From assembly GCA_964035575.1 (NCBI GenBank), contig OZ037907.1, positions 1,054,001 through 1,118,000 on the forward strand: a DNA stretch of 64,000 nucleotides, given 5' to 3'. Under the pieces are notes generated by a model. That model was not told the DNA's origin. It made no database searches and was given only the letters and a program-made list of their open reading frames with translations. The first letter of the stretch is position 1; each line of letters starts with the position of its first letter. Of this stretch, positions 32,350 to 42,056 are shown piece by piece. The DNA is from Rhynchopus sp. YZ270_cl-10 (taxonomy: Eukaryota > Euglenozoa > Diplonemea > Diplonemida > Diplonemidae). The position numbers were made by a program, and so were the translations under genes.

Positions 32350-32875
32350 CTATTTTCTGTGGGGAAAAAAGTAGCACTTCCGAGTGGCACTTAGAACCAC
32401 TTCACAATAGCGTGTGCCTGCCGGGATGTGAAACTGCCCGTTCTGCCTCACTCCTTTTAACTGTGACTTCGCGTGTTTGTACGTGACCATGAATCCGTTG
32501 GCGTTGTATGTGAAGTCACTCATCTGTAAAGCGAAGGCCTCTGTGCATCGCATCCCGCTCATGTAGATGATGGCACAATACGCGCGGTGCACCTTATCAT
32601 ATATGGGCTTTATGTGTCGTTCACGTACTCCTCGATCTCTGCCCTTGAAACACTTTTGCCTGCTCCGGTGTTTCACCGCGGGAGTAGCTCTTAACCAGTC
32701 CTGCCACTCTAGGCCACTCTTGCAGCCACTTTTCGTATTTCGCTTTCATGACGCTATTGAGTTTTGAATAAATGGACCATATTGTGCTCCCTTTGCAATT
32801 CTTCTCGTTCCTGCAGTGCTCCAAGAAACTGACAACATGCTCTTCCTGAGGAACCCGTACAGAATTCTGATCCAA
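32350..32875 (-). mobile_element. fossil tyrosine recombinase (Crypton- or DIRS-type), broken
   Basis: The - strand holds pieces of a tyrosine-recombinase gene: a helical core-binding part and the beginning of a catalytic part with the SGMRCTEAF block that surrounds the first catalytic Arg of this family. The element is a fragment and is broken (at least one break, and its ends are gone). Terminal repeats are not seen. Moderate decay suggests an old but not ancient insertion. It ends about 30 bases before the first copy of the duplicated secreted-protein unit. Confidence 0.7.
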
Positions 32876-32902
32876 CTAAAGACCCTGAATAACTTCTCAT
32901 AT

Positions 32903-33517
32903 ATTGTCATCACACAGAAAATAGCCGCATAACACAAAAAGCCCAAAAATGCTGAGCCAACTTGTCCTCCCCCTGCTCGCTGTGGCAGGCGTGCCCGTGT
33001 GGCCTGAGGTTGCGACGTGGAGTGGGAACTTCACGATCCCTGCCATCAACTGGGCGTCGCCGGTGGTGACGTATTACGACATCCACGGTGACCAGCCGAT
33101 GTGGGCACAGCACATTGCTGTGTACGACGTGAACCACATCTTTGTGGGGACCACGAAGTACGACTTCAAGACAAAGGGGAACCTGACGTGCACGAAGTCG
33201 CAGCTGGATGCTTTCCCTTACCCGAAGAACCAGTTTGAGAACTTCACACTTGTGAGCACAGACGACCGCATCACACGTGAACAGAACCACGTGGACTCAT
33301 GGGTGGGCACCGGCATGCTTGGGTACGCCATCACCATGGACACGCTGCAGGATGCTGAGCAGACCGTCCGCCGCATTGTGTACATTGACAAGCCGGGCTG
33401 GCACACGGAGATCCGCAACTACGACGAGGCAAAGGACTCTGTCCCTGCCACTGCCTTCGCGATCCCCTCTTACTGCCATTAGAGCACTTCGTCTTAACCA
33501 CGCTTTCTTTTGAAAGC
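32903..33517 (+). repeat. 615-bp duplicated unit, copy 1
   Basis: Identical to 34891-35505 apart from about five bases. The unit includes 46 bases before the ATG and 35 bases after the stop, and starts at ATTGTCATCACACAG, a possible splice-acceptor site. The outer flanks are unrelated. Confidence 0.92.
32949..33482 (+). CDS. secreted ependymin/LolA-like protein, copy 1
   Basis: 177 residues. A short hydrophobic N-terminus (MLSQLVLPLLAVAGVPVW) is a likely signal peptide. The mature part has few Cys, N-glycosylation sites (NFT, NLT) and beta-strand alternation. The ending FAIPSYC resembles the Pro-Ser-Cys tail of ependymin-related LolA-fold proteins; that assignment is tentative. It differs from the second copy by one residue (Gln4 versus His4). 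A CACAG site 32 bases before the ATG could accept a spliced leader. Confidence 0.72.
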   Translation: MLSQLVLPLLAVAGVPVWPEVATWSGNFTIPAINWASPVVTYYDIHGDQPMWAQHIAVYDVNHIFVGTTKYDFKTKGNLTCTKSQLDAFPYPKNQFENFTLVSTDDRITREQNHVDSWVGTGMLGYAITMDTLQDAEQTVRRIVYIDKPGWHTEIRNYDEAKDSVPATAFAIPSYCH

Positions 33518-34890
33518 CTACGAATATGCAACCCCTTTGACTAGCTCTCAAAGAGTTACGGTATTTCGAGATATTGCCTCACTCCATTCGGGGCCAGGTG
33601 TACCATCCTTTTCTTTTTAAATTGACATGAAACAAAACTGTTTTTTGTGCTCTGCTCTTTGTGAATGCATATTCACACCTTCCTCTAGACCACCTTTTCA
33701 CCGAAAGGATCTTGGGTCTTCATCACCAATTTTTTTCCCTCATTATTTTTCGATCAAGTCACATCTATCTTCAATGGTACCATCCATCCCTCTCTATATA
33801 GTTCTTGTTGTTTAGGGTCTTTGTGTGTTTTCTTTTCTTTGAATGGAAAGGATATGGGATTAAGCCTAAGAAAGGCGGAATCATTGTGCAGCGGTGTGCA
33901 GCGGTTACTTGGGGGGTAAACCGGTAGAAGCACGGTAGAACCACGGGGAATCGGTTCAGGCGCCGCACCAATAATCAGTCTTTTGTCCCTGCAAGCAAAA
34001 CTCTAGGGGATTGGGAGAGGTGGTACATTGTGGCATTGTTTTGTTGTTGTGTTCAAAAAATCAAAACACTTTTGACTATAAAAATACGGTCGGGAGCTTT
34101 GAACACCAAAAAAACAGTGCATCTGGTGTGTGTTTGAAAGCAATTAAGTTGGGTAATTCCTAAAGCACGGAACCGTTCCCAAACACTGTAATGTGTATTT
34201 GAAAACAGAATCTGGGGTTGTCCCCTAGCAGTCGGAATATAACCCATATCTGTGTGTAAAAATTTGATAACTAATAGGGAATTCTTACACAGAATATGGC
34301 CTTCTATTATGTATATATCCAGAGTGATGTGCATTTTCCCCCTATTCCATTCCATCTCTCCCCACCCACAACGCTCAGTAAAGGAAGCGGAGGACCTGTG
34401 TGCACTCAGTATTCGAGCATTGTTGAGGGAGTGCCGTGTTCATTGGCGTGACTATGTACTAGGTTCTGTCGCAAATCCCCCTTTTTTTTTGTTTATTTTG
34501 GCAACGTTGTTACAGTATAGGGCAAGTGCCTGGTGCATGCACACAACTCATTTTGTCCTGTGTTGGTGGAGTATTGTATTCCATGTGTTGGGTGTCTGCT
34601 CATAGGGTGCTTTGTGCATGGGATGTTTAAGTGGGTGTAGTGCACAGCAGAAGGGAGTGTGCTAGAGAAAATATATGTCGGGATACAACAAAGATAAACG
34701 CGAGAAGAAATGCCAAAAAAACAAAAGTAGGCACAGCGTGTCAGTGTTTAGCAGGTGTATCTTATTCTTGTTTTCTCGCTGCAAACAACGTAAAAAAGCT
34801 GACAAAATGCTAGATACCTCACCCGTTTGTACTTTTTTAAACTTTTTGTGAGCGAGATAGTCCCACATTGGAACAGCCACGTACACCACC
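33518..34890. other. spacer between the duplicated genes
   Basis: AT-rich, with DR-7 (34131-34185) and DR-6 (34264-34304) copies. A short + stretch at 34379-34480 follows a C-rich tract and CAG and codes plausibly (EAEDLCALSIRALLRECRV); it may be an isolated or decayed exon. No full gene is supported. Confidence 0.5.
34264..34304 (+). repeat. dispersed repeat DR-6
   Basis: Pattern TTTGATAACTAATAGGG, variable G run, GTAATTCTTGCGCAGAATAT, GGCC. Other copies start near 39511, 40651 and 45047. All + strand. Confidence 0.7.
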
Positions 34891-35505
34891 ATTGTCATCA
34901 CACAGAAAATAGCCGCATAACACAAAAAGACCAAAAATGCTGAGCCACCTTGTCCTCCCCCTGCTCGCTGTGGCAGGCGTGCCCGTGTGGCCTGAGGTTG
35001 CGACGTGGAGTGGGAACTTCACGATCCCTGCCATCAACTGGGCGTCGCCGGTGGTGACGTATTACGACATCCACGGTGACCAGCCGATGTGGGCACAGCA
35101 CATTGCTGTGTACGACGTGAACCACATCTTTGTGGGGACCACGAAGTACGACTTCAAGACAAAGGGGAACCTGACGTGCACAAAGTCGCAGCTGGATGCT
35201 TTCCCTTACCCGAAGAACCAGTTTGAGAACTTCACACTTGTGAGCACAGACGACCGCATCACACGTGAACAGAACCACGTGGACTCATGGGTGGGCACCG
35301 GCATGCTTGGGTACGCCATCACCATGGACACGCTGCAGGATGCTGAGCAGACCGTCCGCCGCATTGTGTACATTGACAAGCCGGGCTGGCACACGGAGAT
35401 CCGCAACTACGACGAGGCAAAGGACTCTGTCCCTGCCACTGCCTTTGCGATCCCCTCTTACTGCCATTAGAGCACTTCGTCTTAACCGCGCTTTCTTTTG
35501 AAAGC
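34891..35505 (+). repeat. 615-bp duplicated unit, copy 2
   Basis: Copy of 32903-33517 at about 99 percent identity, same orientation, about 1.99 kb downstream. Confidence 0.92.
34937..35470 (+). CDS. secreted ependymin/LolA-like protein, copy 2
   Basis: 177 residues, same start context and signal peptide as copy 1, with His at position 4. The other two base changes in the coding region are silent, so both copies look intact and under constraint or very recently duplicated. Because the upstream CACAG site was copied too, this copy could be trans-spliced and expressed in the same way. Confidence 0.72.
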   Translation: MLSHLVLPLLAVAGVPVWPEVATWSGNFTIPAINWASPVVTYYDIHGDQPMWAQHIAVYDVNHIFVGTTKYDFKTKGNLTCTKSQLDAFPYPKNQFENFTLVSTDDRITREQNHVDSWVGTGMLGYAITMDTLQDAEQTVRRIVYIDKPGWHTEIRNYDEAKDSVPATAFAIPSYCH

Positions 35506-36561
35506 TTCACATGCACACCATGGGGTGGGTATATGGGGGGTATTGCTTTCCTTCCCTTTCCTTTTCCATCACTGTGCCCATTGTATTTTTTCTCAACATA
35601 AATGCGATTGTGGTGTACCCTCCTGAAAGGTGCGTGTTTAGTCTTTCTTTGTTTTTAAGGAAGGACGTGGTACAGTAACAACGCAGTTGACGACTAGGGT
35701 ATCTGCTGATATTTTTGAAGGAAACTTTTTTTTTTTTTTATCGAGGTGGATGTGCACGTAACATTCATCAAGCTTTCCTTTTTATTTCAAATAAAAGTGT
35801 GAAATTGTGTTGTTGTTCAGAGTGAAATGCTAGGGTCTGGCGGCTACCCGAGAACCAACAGTTTATAGCGCCCTTTTTATACAACGTACAGCGTAAAATT
35901 AACGCGAGTTTTATACGAAATGTATTCGCAAGACATCTACGATTTCAGACCCACCTCCCCTGGTTCTAATTATGCACCAAAAGGGTACACTGTCACTGCT
36001 TTTTGTCTTTCAAATCACATTTTGTTTTTTTTGTCTTTTTTTTTGTCTCTTCGCTTCGCCAAATCTTTTCAACATACAGCAAAATGAACTACATTTTCTT
36101 AGACCACCCTATGAATTTTCCCCCTTCAAACCCTTTTGCAAAATTTGTCTTTACTTTACTTCACCTAACGTCTGCTCTAAGGGTTGGTCATACGTCTGTA
36201 CCTTCCTGCACAAAATCGCCGACAACAACATTGGAGTACTGACTCTCCTTTGGGCGAACTGTTTCCTCACAAAAATCCGAAACCCTTCTGCATTGCCTGT
36301 TCCAGGAGAAAATGTAATTGCAATTTACACCAAATAGCAATCACATTCACCTCTATGTGATGATATTCTCTGTGAAAATAACACTGGGGAATCGGTAGGA
36401 GGTTAAATGGAGTGTTTATGTGGTTTCGTGAACACGGCAATACTACTTATGGACGGTGCTAATATAGCTGGCCTCATGTCGGGCTTGCCTGGTTGGGGTT
36501 TCACCTCAAGCCAGCTATACCGTATGATAGTCATTGCACTGACCGTTGTCAAAAAAAAAAC
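35506..36561. other. spacer without recognised gene
   Basis: AT-rich DNA with a poly-T tract (35727-35740), a DR-3-like copy near 35745 and a degenerate DR-2 copy near 35985. Nothing coding. Confidence 0.55.
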
Positions 36562-36576
36562 CCCCCTCTTTTTCAG
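36562..36576 (+). promoter_or_regulatory. likely trans-splice acceptor
   Basis: CCCCCTCTTTTTCAG, 22 bases before the SRAP start codon. The downstream start is fixed by chemistry (Cys2), so this pyrimidine-AG must lie in the 5' leader. It fits a spliced-leader acceptor or a cis-intron end. Confidence 0.45.
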
Positions 36577-36598
36577 GTTTAAGCAGTATTCTGTTGAA

Positions 36599-37534
36599 AT
36601 GTGTGGAAGAGCAGCTTGTGCACTTGATCCTAATGCGTTCCACAAAGCAGTGACGACGTCGCTTGGGAAAGAGGTTCGTCCACGAAGTGGTGCGCCCCAA
36701 GATGCCTCGGGAGGTGCTCCGCAAACAGCTGCGTCCGGTGCAAACTATAACATCTCCCCCGGAGCTGTCCACCATGTTGTGTACAAAGGGTCGCACGAAA
36801 ACGCAGTGCTGTCACAGCCCTCGCAGTGGGGGACCCGGATGGTGCCCGGACAGAACAAGCTGGTGATCAATGCGCGGATCGAATCGTTGTTGGAGAAGGC
36901 GACGTTCAGGAAGATGTCGACCTGTTTGATCTATCTCTCTGGGTACTATGAGTGGTGTGTCCAGGAGGAACGGCAGCCGTACTACTTCTCGAAGGCAGAG
37001 GAGGGGCTGCTGTGTTGTGCGGGGCTGGTGGATGTGGCCAAGGGGGAGTTTGTGGTGCTGACGACGACCGCCTCGGAGAAGCTGGCGTGGTGCCATGCGC
37101 GGTCTCCTGTCTTCCTCGAAGCAGAAGAACAACAAACCTGGCTCTCCCTCGGCACTGTCAACAGCAGCCTCGCAGACGTTGCGGCGACTCTAGAAGGCAT
37201 GGAAAAGAAGGCACATCACAACGCCAACCACATAGCCTGGCACCCCGTTACACGCGAGATAGGCAAGGTGGCATTCAATGAACCCACCTGCATCGCCCCC
37301 GCAGAAGCCTCAGCACCACAAAAGGCGAAGAGGAAGAGGGCAGAAAGACCCCCCTGCCAGCCCTCCATCAGGGACATCTTTGGTAAGAAGGAGAAGGTAA
37401 AGGTCACACAGGAGGAAGTATGCGGCAATGCAACAAAACGTCGTAAGGTAGAGACAGCAAAGGATCAGCACAACGTCATCACCATCGGGGCGGACACAGT
37501 GGAGGGGGGACACGCAGTGTTGGTCTTGGATTGA
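36599..37534 (+). CDS. HMCES: HMCES/YedK-type SRAP DNA-protein crosslinker
   Basis: 311 residues. The start is fixed by MCGR: Cys2 must become the N-terminus, since SRAP proteins use it to form a thiazolidine crosslink with abasic sites in single-stranded DNA and shield them. Visible family blocks are an N and P in YNISP, a WG motif, INAR-type VINARIESL, the SGYYEW block with the catalytic Glu, and the CHARSP block with the active-site His. The C-terminal ~70 residues are basic, with two nuclear-localisation-like clusters (KAKRKR, TKRRKVE). They also carry QPSIRDIF, which fits a PCNA-interacting PIP-like box. A nuclear, replication-coupled role follows from the family. Confidence 0.92.
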   Translation: MCGRAACALDPNAFHKAVTTSLGKEVRPRSGAPQDASGGAPQTAASGANYNISPGAVHHVVYKGSHENAVLSQPSQWGTRMVPGQNKLVINARIESLLEKATFRKMSTCLIYLSGYYEWCVQEERQPYYFSKAEEGLLCCAGLVDVAKGEFVVLTTTASEKLAWCHARSPVFLEAEEQQTWLSLGTVNSSLADVAATLEGMEKKAHHNANHIAWHPVTREIGKVAFNEPTCIAPAEASAPQKAKRKRAERPPCQPSIRDIFGKKEKVKVTQEEVCGNATKRRKVETAKDQHNVITIGADTVEGGHAVLVLD

Positions 37535-38663
37535 TGGAGAGGGCGTAAACAAGAAACAAAAAAAACACTGTGCGTCACAACTACGGCGGTCTGTGGGTAG
37601 TTCTGTGGAATGTTGTCTTGCAGTCTCTCTCTGTTCACAGGATCTTAGGAAGATGTGGTGGTGTGAAATAGAAACAAAAAAAAAAAAAAAATAGTGGACC
37701 AGGTCAATGCTCATCCTCGGGTGTCTGCATGAATAGCTTTTTTCTTTTTGAAATAGTACAAAGAGTGCATTGCTTGTTGTCTTCCTTTTGCCGCATTCAG
37801 ATGAGATGTATAGGTGCGTGCCGTCCGTTGTAAATATTCTAACCATTTCAAAAGGAAGAAGCAATTGTGCACCCCAAAAGCTTGTCTTTTTTTTCTTTTT
37901 CTTTTTTTGGGCATCGTGGGTCAGTCGAGAGGTGCCTTGCATCAGCGATTCCCCTTTTTGTTGCTTTTTTTGTTTTGTTTTTAGAGTGAACGGCAATACT
38001 GTTGTTCAAAAAGGAATTAGTGAAAATGTCAAATGGCAACATTTAGACTGTGACAGATTATCTGATAAATCTCACAGGGGGCATTGCCTCCTGTCATATA
38101 GGCATAACCCGAAACTCGAAACTGCCATCACACGGAAACAAAAAAAGCACACACCCCCCCTTCTTACGACCTCACCCCCCTTCGGGTACATGACCACATC
38201 GTGCCTGAAACATACAAGAATTTAACTTTGTCACCTCATGAAATGAGGGAAGAAATAGAAACAACACACTTTGAACACACTTTTGCGGTTCTAGGGACGA
38301 ACCGCGCTGCAGAGCCACTCCTCCAAACAGGTCGAGGTGTTGTGCGTTTCACCACAACCTCTGTCTCCCATGGGTTTTATCGTGTGATGAGTGTTAAGTT
38401 TCTATTTCTACTTTGATCAAATCAACCCTCTTTGGGTACCCCACTGAGTACATAAGCACTTCAGACACACCCGATTTTTTTGTCGATATAGCAAAACTAA
38501 TATGGAGCGTACCATCCTCTTCCGCGGCCCCTGCAGTGAATGGGCAGCAGCATATACACGGGGTGTACATACGGTGGCATATCCCGCGAGCTCCAATCAG
38601 CTTCCTCCACCTGCCCTGCCTGCTCATACGTCACACACTACGACCACTACCGAAAACACACCC
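37535..38663. other. spacer without recognised gene
   Basis: AT-rich with poly-T tracts and a DR-4 copy at 37692-37735. An in-frame upstream ATG for the next gene is at 38502. Otherwise nothing coding is seen. Confidence 0.55.
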
Positions 38664-39389
38664 ATGATCAATCGGTTCGATTCTCATTGCCACCTACCTC
38701 ATGATAACAGTATTGACAATGTGACCGGTACGCGGCTTGTCTGTGGTATCACTGAAGAAAATTGGAAGGCCATAGCGCGTCTTCGTGGAGATCTGGTGCA
38801 TGGTTATGGTCTGCACCCTTGGTGGGCAGAGGAGCGTTCGGAGCAGTGGTGTGAACGGTTAACAGAGCACATCAGAGCAGCGAAGGATGCAGGGCGCAAC
38901 GTTGTCCTTGGGGAGATCGGGTTGGATAAGCTGCGCGGCCCGCCCCTTGCAGAGCAGGAGGAGCTCTTCATTGCACAGCTTGCTGTAGCAAAGGAGTATG
39001 GCCTTGCTGTGTCGGTACATTGTGTACGCGCATTTGGCAGTATTGAAGGGATTCTTGCGGGGAAAAAAAAGCGGGCCTTACCTGAGGTGGTCGTTATGCA
39101 TTCATGGCTAGGTTCTGTCGAGTCCACGAAAGTTTTGTTGCAGCGTGCTCGGTGTAAGGTGTACTTTGGGGTTGGCCCGCTTTGTCTTAAGAATGAAGAG
39201 AAATTTGAATCCGTTCTTCGCTGCATTCCGATCGACAGAATCCTTGTAGAATCGGACTCGCATGACCCAACAACCAGCTGGAATGACATCGAAGCCACCT
39301 TATCTACCCTCTCCCACCTTCTCGACGTCCCTATCACCGAGCTTGCGGGGATTACCTTCCGTAATGCAGAAACCGCTTATGGGATGTAA
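38664..39389 (+). CDS. TatD-family metal-dependent hydrolase
   Basis: 241 residues from the ATG at 38664. An in-frame ATG at 38502 would add 54 low-complexity residues. Metal-binding blocks in order: DSHCHL near the start (HxH), YGLHPWW, GEIGLD (bridging Glu), SVHC, MHSWLG, and ESDSHD near the end. This is the TIM-barrel amidohydrolase layout of TatD DNases, which remove 3' nucleotides and act in DNA repair or apoptosis-type degradation. Slightly short for the family (usually 250-300). Substrate cannot be told from sequence. Confidence 0.85.
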   Translation: MINRFDSHCHLPHDNSIDNVTGTRLVCGITEENWKAIARLRGDLVHGYGLHPWWAEERSEQWCERLTEHIRAAKDAGRNVVLGEIGLDKLRGPPLAEQEELFIAQLAVAKEYGLAVSVHCVRAFGSIEGILAGKKKRALPEVVVMHSWLGSVESTKVLLQRARCKVYFGVGPLCLKNEEKFESVLRCIPIDRILVESDSHDPTTSWNDIEATLSTLSHLLDVPITELAGITFRNAETAYGM

Positions 39390-39780
39390 AAACACCATAT
39401 TTTCCCCAAATTTTTTTTCCCCCTCGAGACTATACATCGAAACATATGGAGAGGTCCATAGCAGTGCACTGCACGGTGGTGTGCGGTGCGCGCTGTACGG
39501 CGTTGTGTTAATGCCTAGTGAGGGTAATTCGCAGAAATATGGACCTATCCTGTGTGGCGTTGTGTGGTGTTGGGATCGGCGCGGATGCCCCAGAGTACAG
39601 GGGCACGCTCCTCTCTGTGGCTTTTAAACACCATCCTGCAGACCTGTTGTTAAGAGAATACGACCAAAAACCACGACAATCACTCAACAACAGAATTTTT
39701 TTTAAATCTACGGAGTGTCAGTGCCCTGCGTCCCCGAGGCGTTTGCACATTTTCAACTTCACTCTTTTTTTTTTCGCACA
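39390..39780. other. short spacer
   Basis: Contains a DR-6 copy (39511-39543) and a DR-5 copy (39717-39765) that ends just before the next ATG in a T-rich tract. No gene. Confidence 0.55.
39717..39765 (+). repeat. dispersed repeat DR-5 (type copy)
   Basis: Pattern CAGTGCCCTGCATCCCAGAG, GCGTTTGCACATTTTCAACT, TCACTTTT. Other copies start near 2436, 5358, 9381, 14742, 30262 and 53919. Looser relatives with AGGTGCCTGCATCAATAACT lie near 51487 and 52240. All + strand. Pyrimidine-rich sequence follows each copy. Confidence 0.75.
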
Positions 39781-40344
39781 ATGTCGCATGCCAGAGGAGT
39801 CGTGATAGGGTCTTTGGATAGCAAGGCTGCAGTCTATTATAGCAGCGCTTTTACGTTGCCATGGGAGAGGGAAGGGGTTGTGGCGAGTAGGATGGAGCAG
39901 GTCTGTCTTGCGGATGATGTGCTAGCCGCAGTACGGCGGGATGCATCCTTGAAGTACAGCTATGGGGACGAAATAGGGGAAGGTGTGGTATCGCTGTATG
40001 AGGAATCTGGAGACAATGCAGATGAACAACTCAAACCAAGCGACGCTGAGCACGAACAGGAAGACCTTCTCGTCCTCTGGCGGCAGCTCAAAGGCACCTC
40101 CTTCGCCATCCTCGTCCCCCAGTCAACAGAGCTCCTCATTGCACAGTCCTGCCTCTCAGCGATAATACGGCTTCTCCAAATGGTGTTTGTCGTCAAACCC
40201 CTCGATTTTGAAGCACGTAGCCTGATGCTTAGACCAGAGGTAGTACACACCGTAGTATCTAAAGTGCTGCCAGCAGGGTACATATCACCACCAAACCTGC
40301 ATATTTTAAAGCAGGGTGTGAAAAAAGCGGTGGGGATGAAATAA
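39781..40344 (+). CDS. AP-5 complex sigma-like subunit
   Basis: 187 residues. A small alpha/beta protein starting with a beta strand (GVVIGSLDSKAAVYY). The C-terminal half follows, from memory, the order of human AP5S1: a strand, then LLIAQSCLSAIIRLL against LLLAENTLRLLTRLL, then a helix before a KVLPAGYI block against RFLPHGQLL. Length matches (about 200). AP-5 is an ancient but often lost adaptor of late endosomes that works with SPG11/SPG15. Assignment rests on remembered sequence, so moderate confidence; another longin-fold protein is the alternative. Confidence 0.5.
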   Translation: MSHARGVVIGSLDSKAAVYYSSAFTLPWEREGVVASRMEQVCLADDVLAAVRRDASLKYSYGDEIGEGVVSLYEESGDNADEQLKPSDAEHEQEDLLVLWRQLKGTSFAILVPQSTELLIAQSCLSAIIRLLQMVFVVKPLDFEARSLMLRPEVVHTVVSKVLPAGYISPPNLHILKQGVKKAVGMK

Positions 40345-40916
40345 AAGAGAAGGATGTAGTGGGGTTCATAATGGCGAAGAAGAAGATGTGGATTGAGGTG
40401 CTATTTGTTGATGCAAAAGAAGAAAAAAAGTGACCCGCAAACCCTATTTAGCTCCTAAGAATGGGTTCTTAAGGGATTGTCGACACAAAAAAAGGAAGTG
40501 TTGTGGAATTCATCCTCGGGTGTCTACGCTAAAAAAAAATAGTTCCCTGTGTGGGTATAGTTGCGTTAGGCGCTGTGCTGATTCATTTATCGATGAATGT
40601 ATCTTTTTCTGTTAGATCCTATTATTAACCCGTGTGTGCGTGTTTTTGTGTTTTGATAACTAAATAGGGGGGTAAATTCTTGCGCAGAATATGGCCCCCA
40701 AGATATTTGTGTGTTTTAAAAAAGCAGTTGTGGGTGATTCCTCAGAGATGGACCATTGCCCATTAACTGCGCAGAACGAAAAAAATAAAATGACAACCCT
40801 ACTTTTGCTCTCCTAGCGTTGCACACCACCCACCCGATTTTTTTCTTCCCCCCCTTCCCCTTTCCCCTTTCCCATCCTCCCCTTCCAAAGATTTACACGC
40901 TTTTTTAACCCCCACA
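40345..40916. other. spacer without recognised gene
   Basis: DR-4 (40501-40536), DR-6 (40651-40692) and DR-7 (40719-40765) copies follow one another. A C/T-rich tract (40830-40890) precedes the next ATG. Confidence 0.6.
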
Positions 40917-41828
40917 ATGTACCGCTCACAAGACGCCGACTTCTACCCAGACGAGCCTAGCAGGCAGCGGCACCAGCCTCCTCCTCCACCCCCTCCTGCA
41001 TCCTCTCGTGGGGATCGTCACGACTCTCGCCGTGGGGACTGGCAGCCTCTACGGCTGGACGTCGAGGGGCAGGGGTTGGTGGATATCAACATTGTGGAGG
41101 GGCTGCACTCTGAGATTGACGAGGCCTTGCGGATTCTGCAGGGTGGGAGCGGAAGCGGGAGCACACCGAACACGAGGAGAAAGCAGCACACCACAGCACA
41201 GCGCTCCCCACCTACACACTCCACACACTCCGCGCACTCTCACGGAATACGCGCAGAACGTCGTGTCTCTCCTCCTAGGGAGGTGCAGTCTACCTCTCTC
41301 TTGAAGCAGGCAAGCGAACAGTATGAACCAGAGGAGGCCCCTCCACTGACCTTAACGTCGAGCCAGCATACTTCGCATAGTGTGCCTGCAGAGCGTTCGT
41401 TGGAGCAGAGCATCGATCGGTTTACGAAGCTTGAGGATACGGTATCGCTTTTGTTGCGTCAGGTGGAGTCGCTTGGAACAGAGTTGGCGCAGACGAAGAA
41501 ACGGTGTGCGGAGTTGGAGGCTCATTCAGGGACACCAAGCTTCAGGAGGTCACCCCCCGCGTCGCCGTTGTTGTTGTCTTCCTTTGGACGGCGTGATGAT
41601 CGTGGGAGGAGTGGTGTGCGTGGTGGGGGCTACCGCAGTATCTCCCCCCCAGCGCGCGACACTTCCATGTCGCGTGGTCATTCGCTTGGCTCTCCTGGTC
41701 GAAATGGAGAACCGCTCCCAACAGAGGGCGGAGGGACGTATGACTGGCGTGGCAGTCTCCGTTCTACTAGCGCGTCGCAACGGAGATGTATTGAGAACGA
41801 CCTTAAGTTGCCGGGATATATTAAATAG
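40917..41828 (+). CDS. low-complexity protein with short coiled coil
   Basis: 303 residues. Proline run near 20-30, Ser/His/Thr-rich linker, a coiled coil at ~165-205 (SIDRFTKLEDTVSLLLRQVE, then LGTELAQTKK), and an Arg/Ser/Gly-rich tail. It is probably an intrinsically disordered scaffold or cytoskeletal protein with an oligomerising helix. No family recognised. Codon use and GC are like the neighbouring genes, supporting a real gene. Confidence 0.65.
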   Translation: MYRSQDADFYPDEPSRQRHQPPPPPPPASSRGDRHDSRRGDWQPLRLDVEGQGLVDINIVEGLHSEIDEALRILQGGSGSGSTPNTRRKQHTTAQRSPPTHSTHSAHSHGIRAERRVSPPREVQSTSLLKQASEQYEPEEAPPLTLTSSQHTSHSVPAERSLEQSIDRFTKLEDTVSLLLRQVESLGTELAQTKKRCAELEAHSGTPSFRRSPPASPLLLSSFGRRDDRGRSGVRGGGYRSISPPARDTSMSRGHSLGSPGRNGEPLPTEGGGTYDWRGSLRSTSASQRRCIENDLKLPGYIK

Positions 41829-42056
41829 GGGGGATTTAACAAAAATAACTTGTTTAATATAGTGGAGCACACTCTAGGGTGGCTACACTAATACAAAACC
41901 AAGTTTTCAAATAACTGTATTTGTACAATAAAAAAATGGATTTTTTTCCCTCTCTTTTTGCCCCCCTTTCTTCCCCAAAACCACATTATCAGAAACCCCC
42001 TCTCTCTCCTCTCCTTCCAAAAAAAAATAAATCAGATTTCAAGAAAAGAAGAAACT

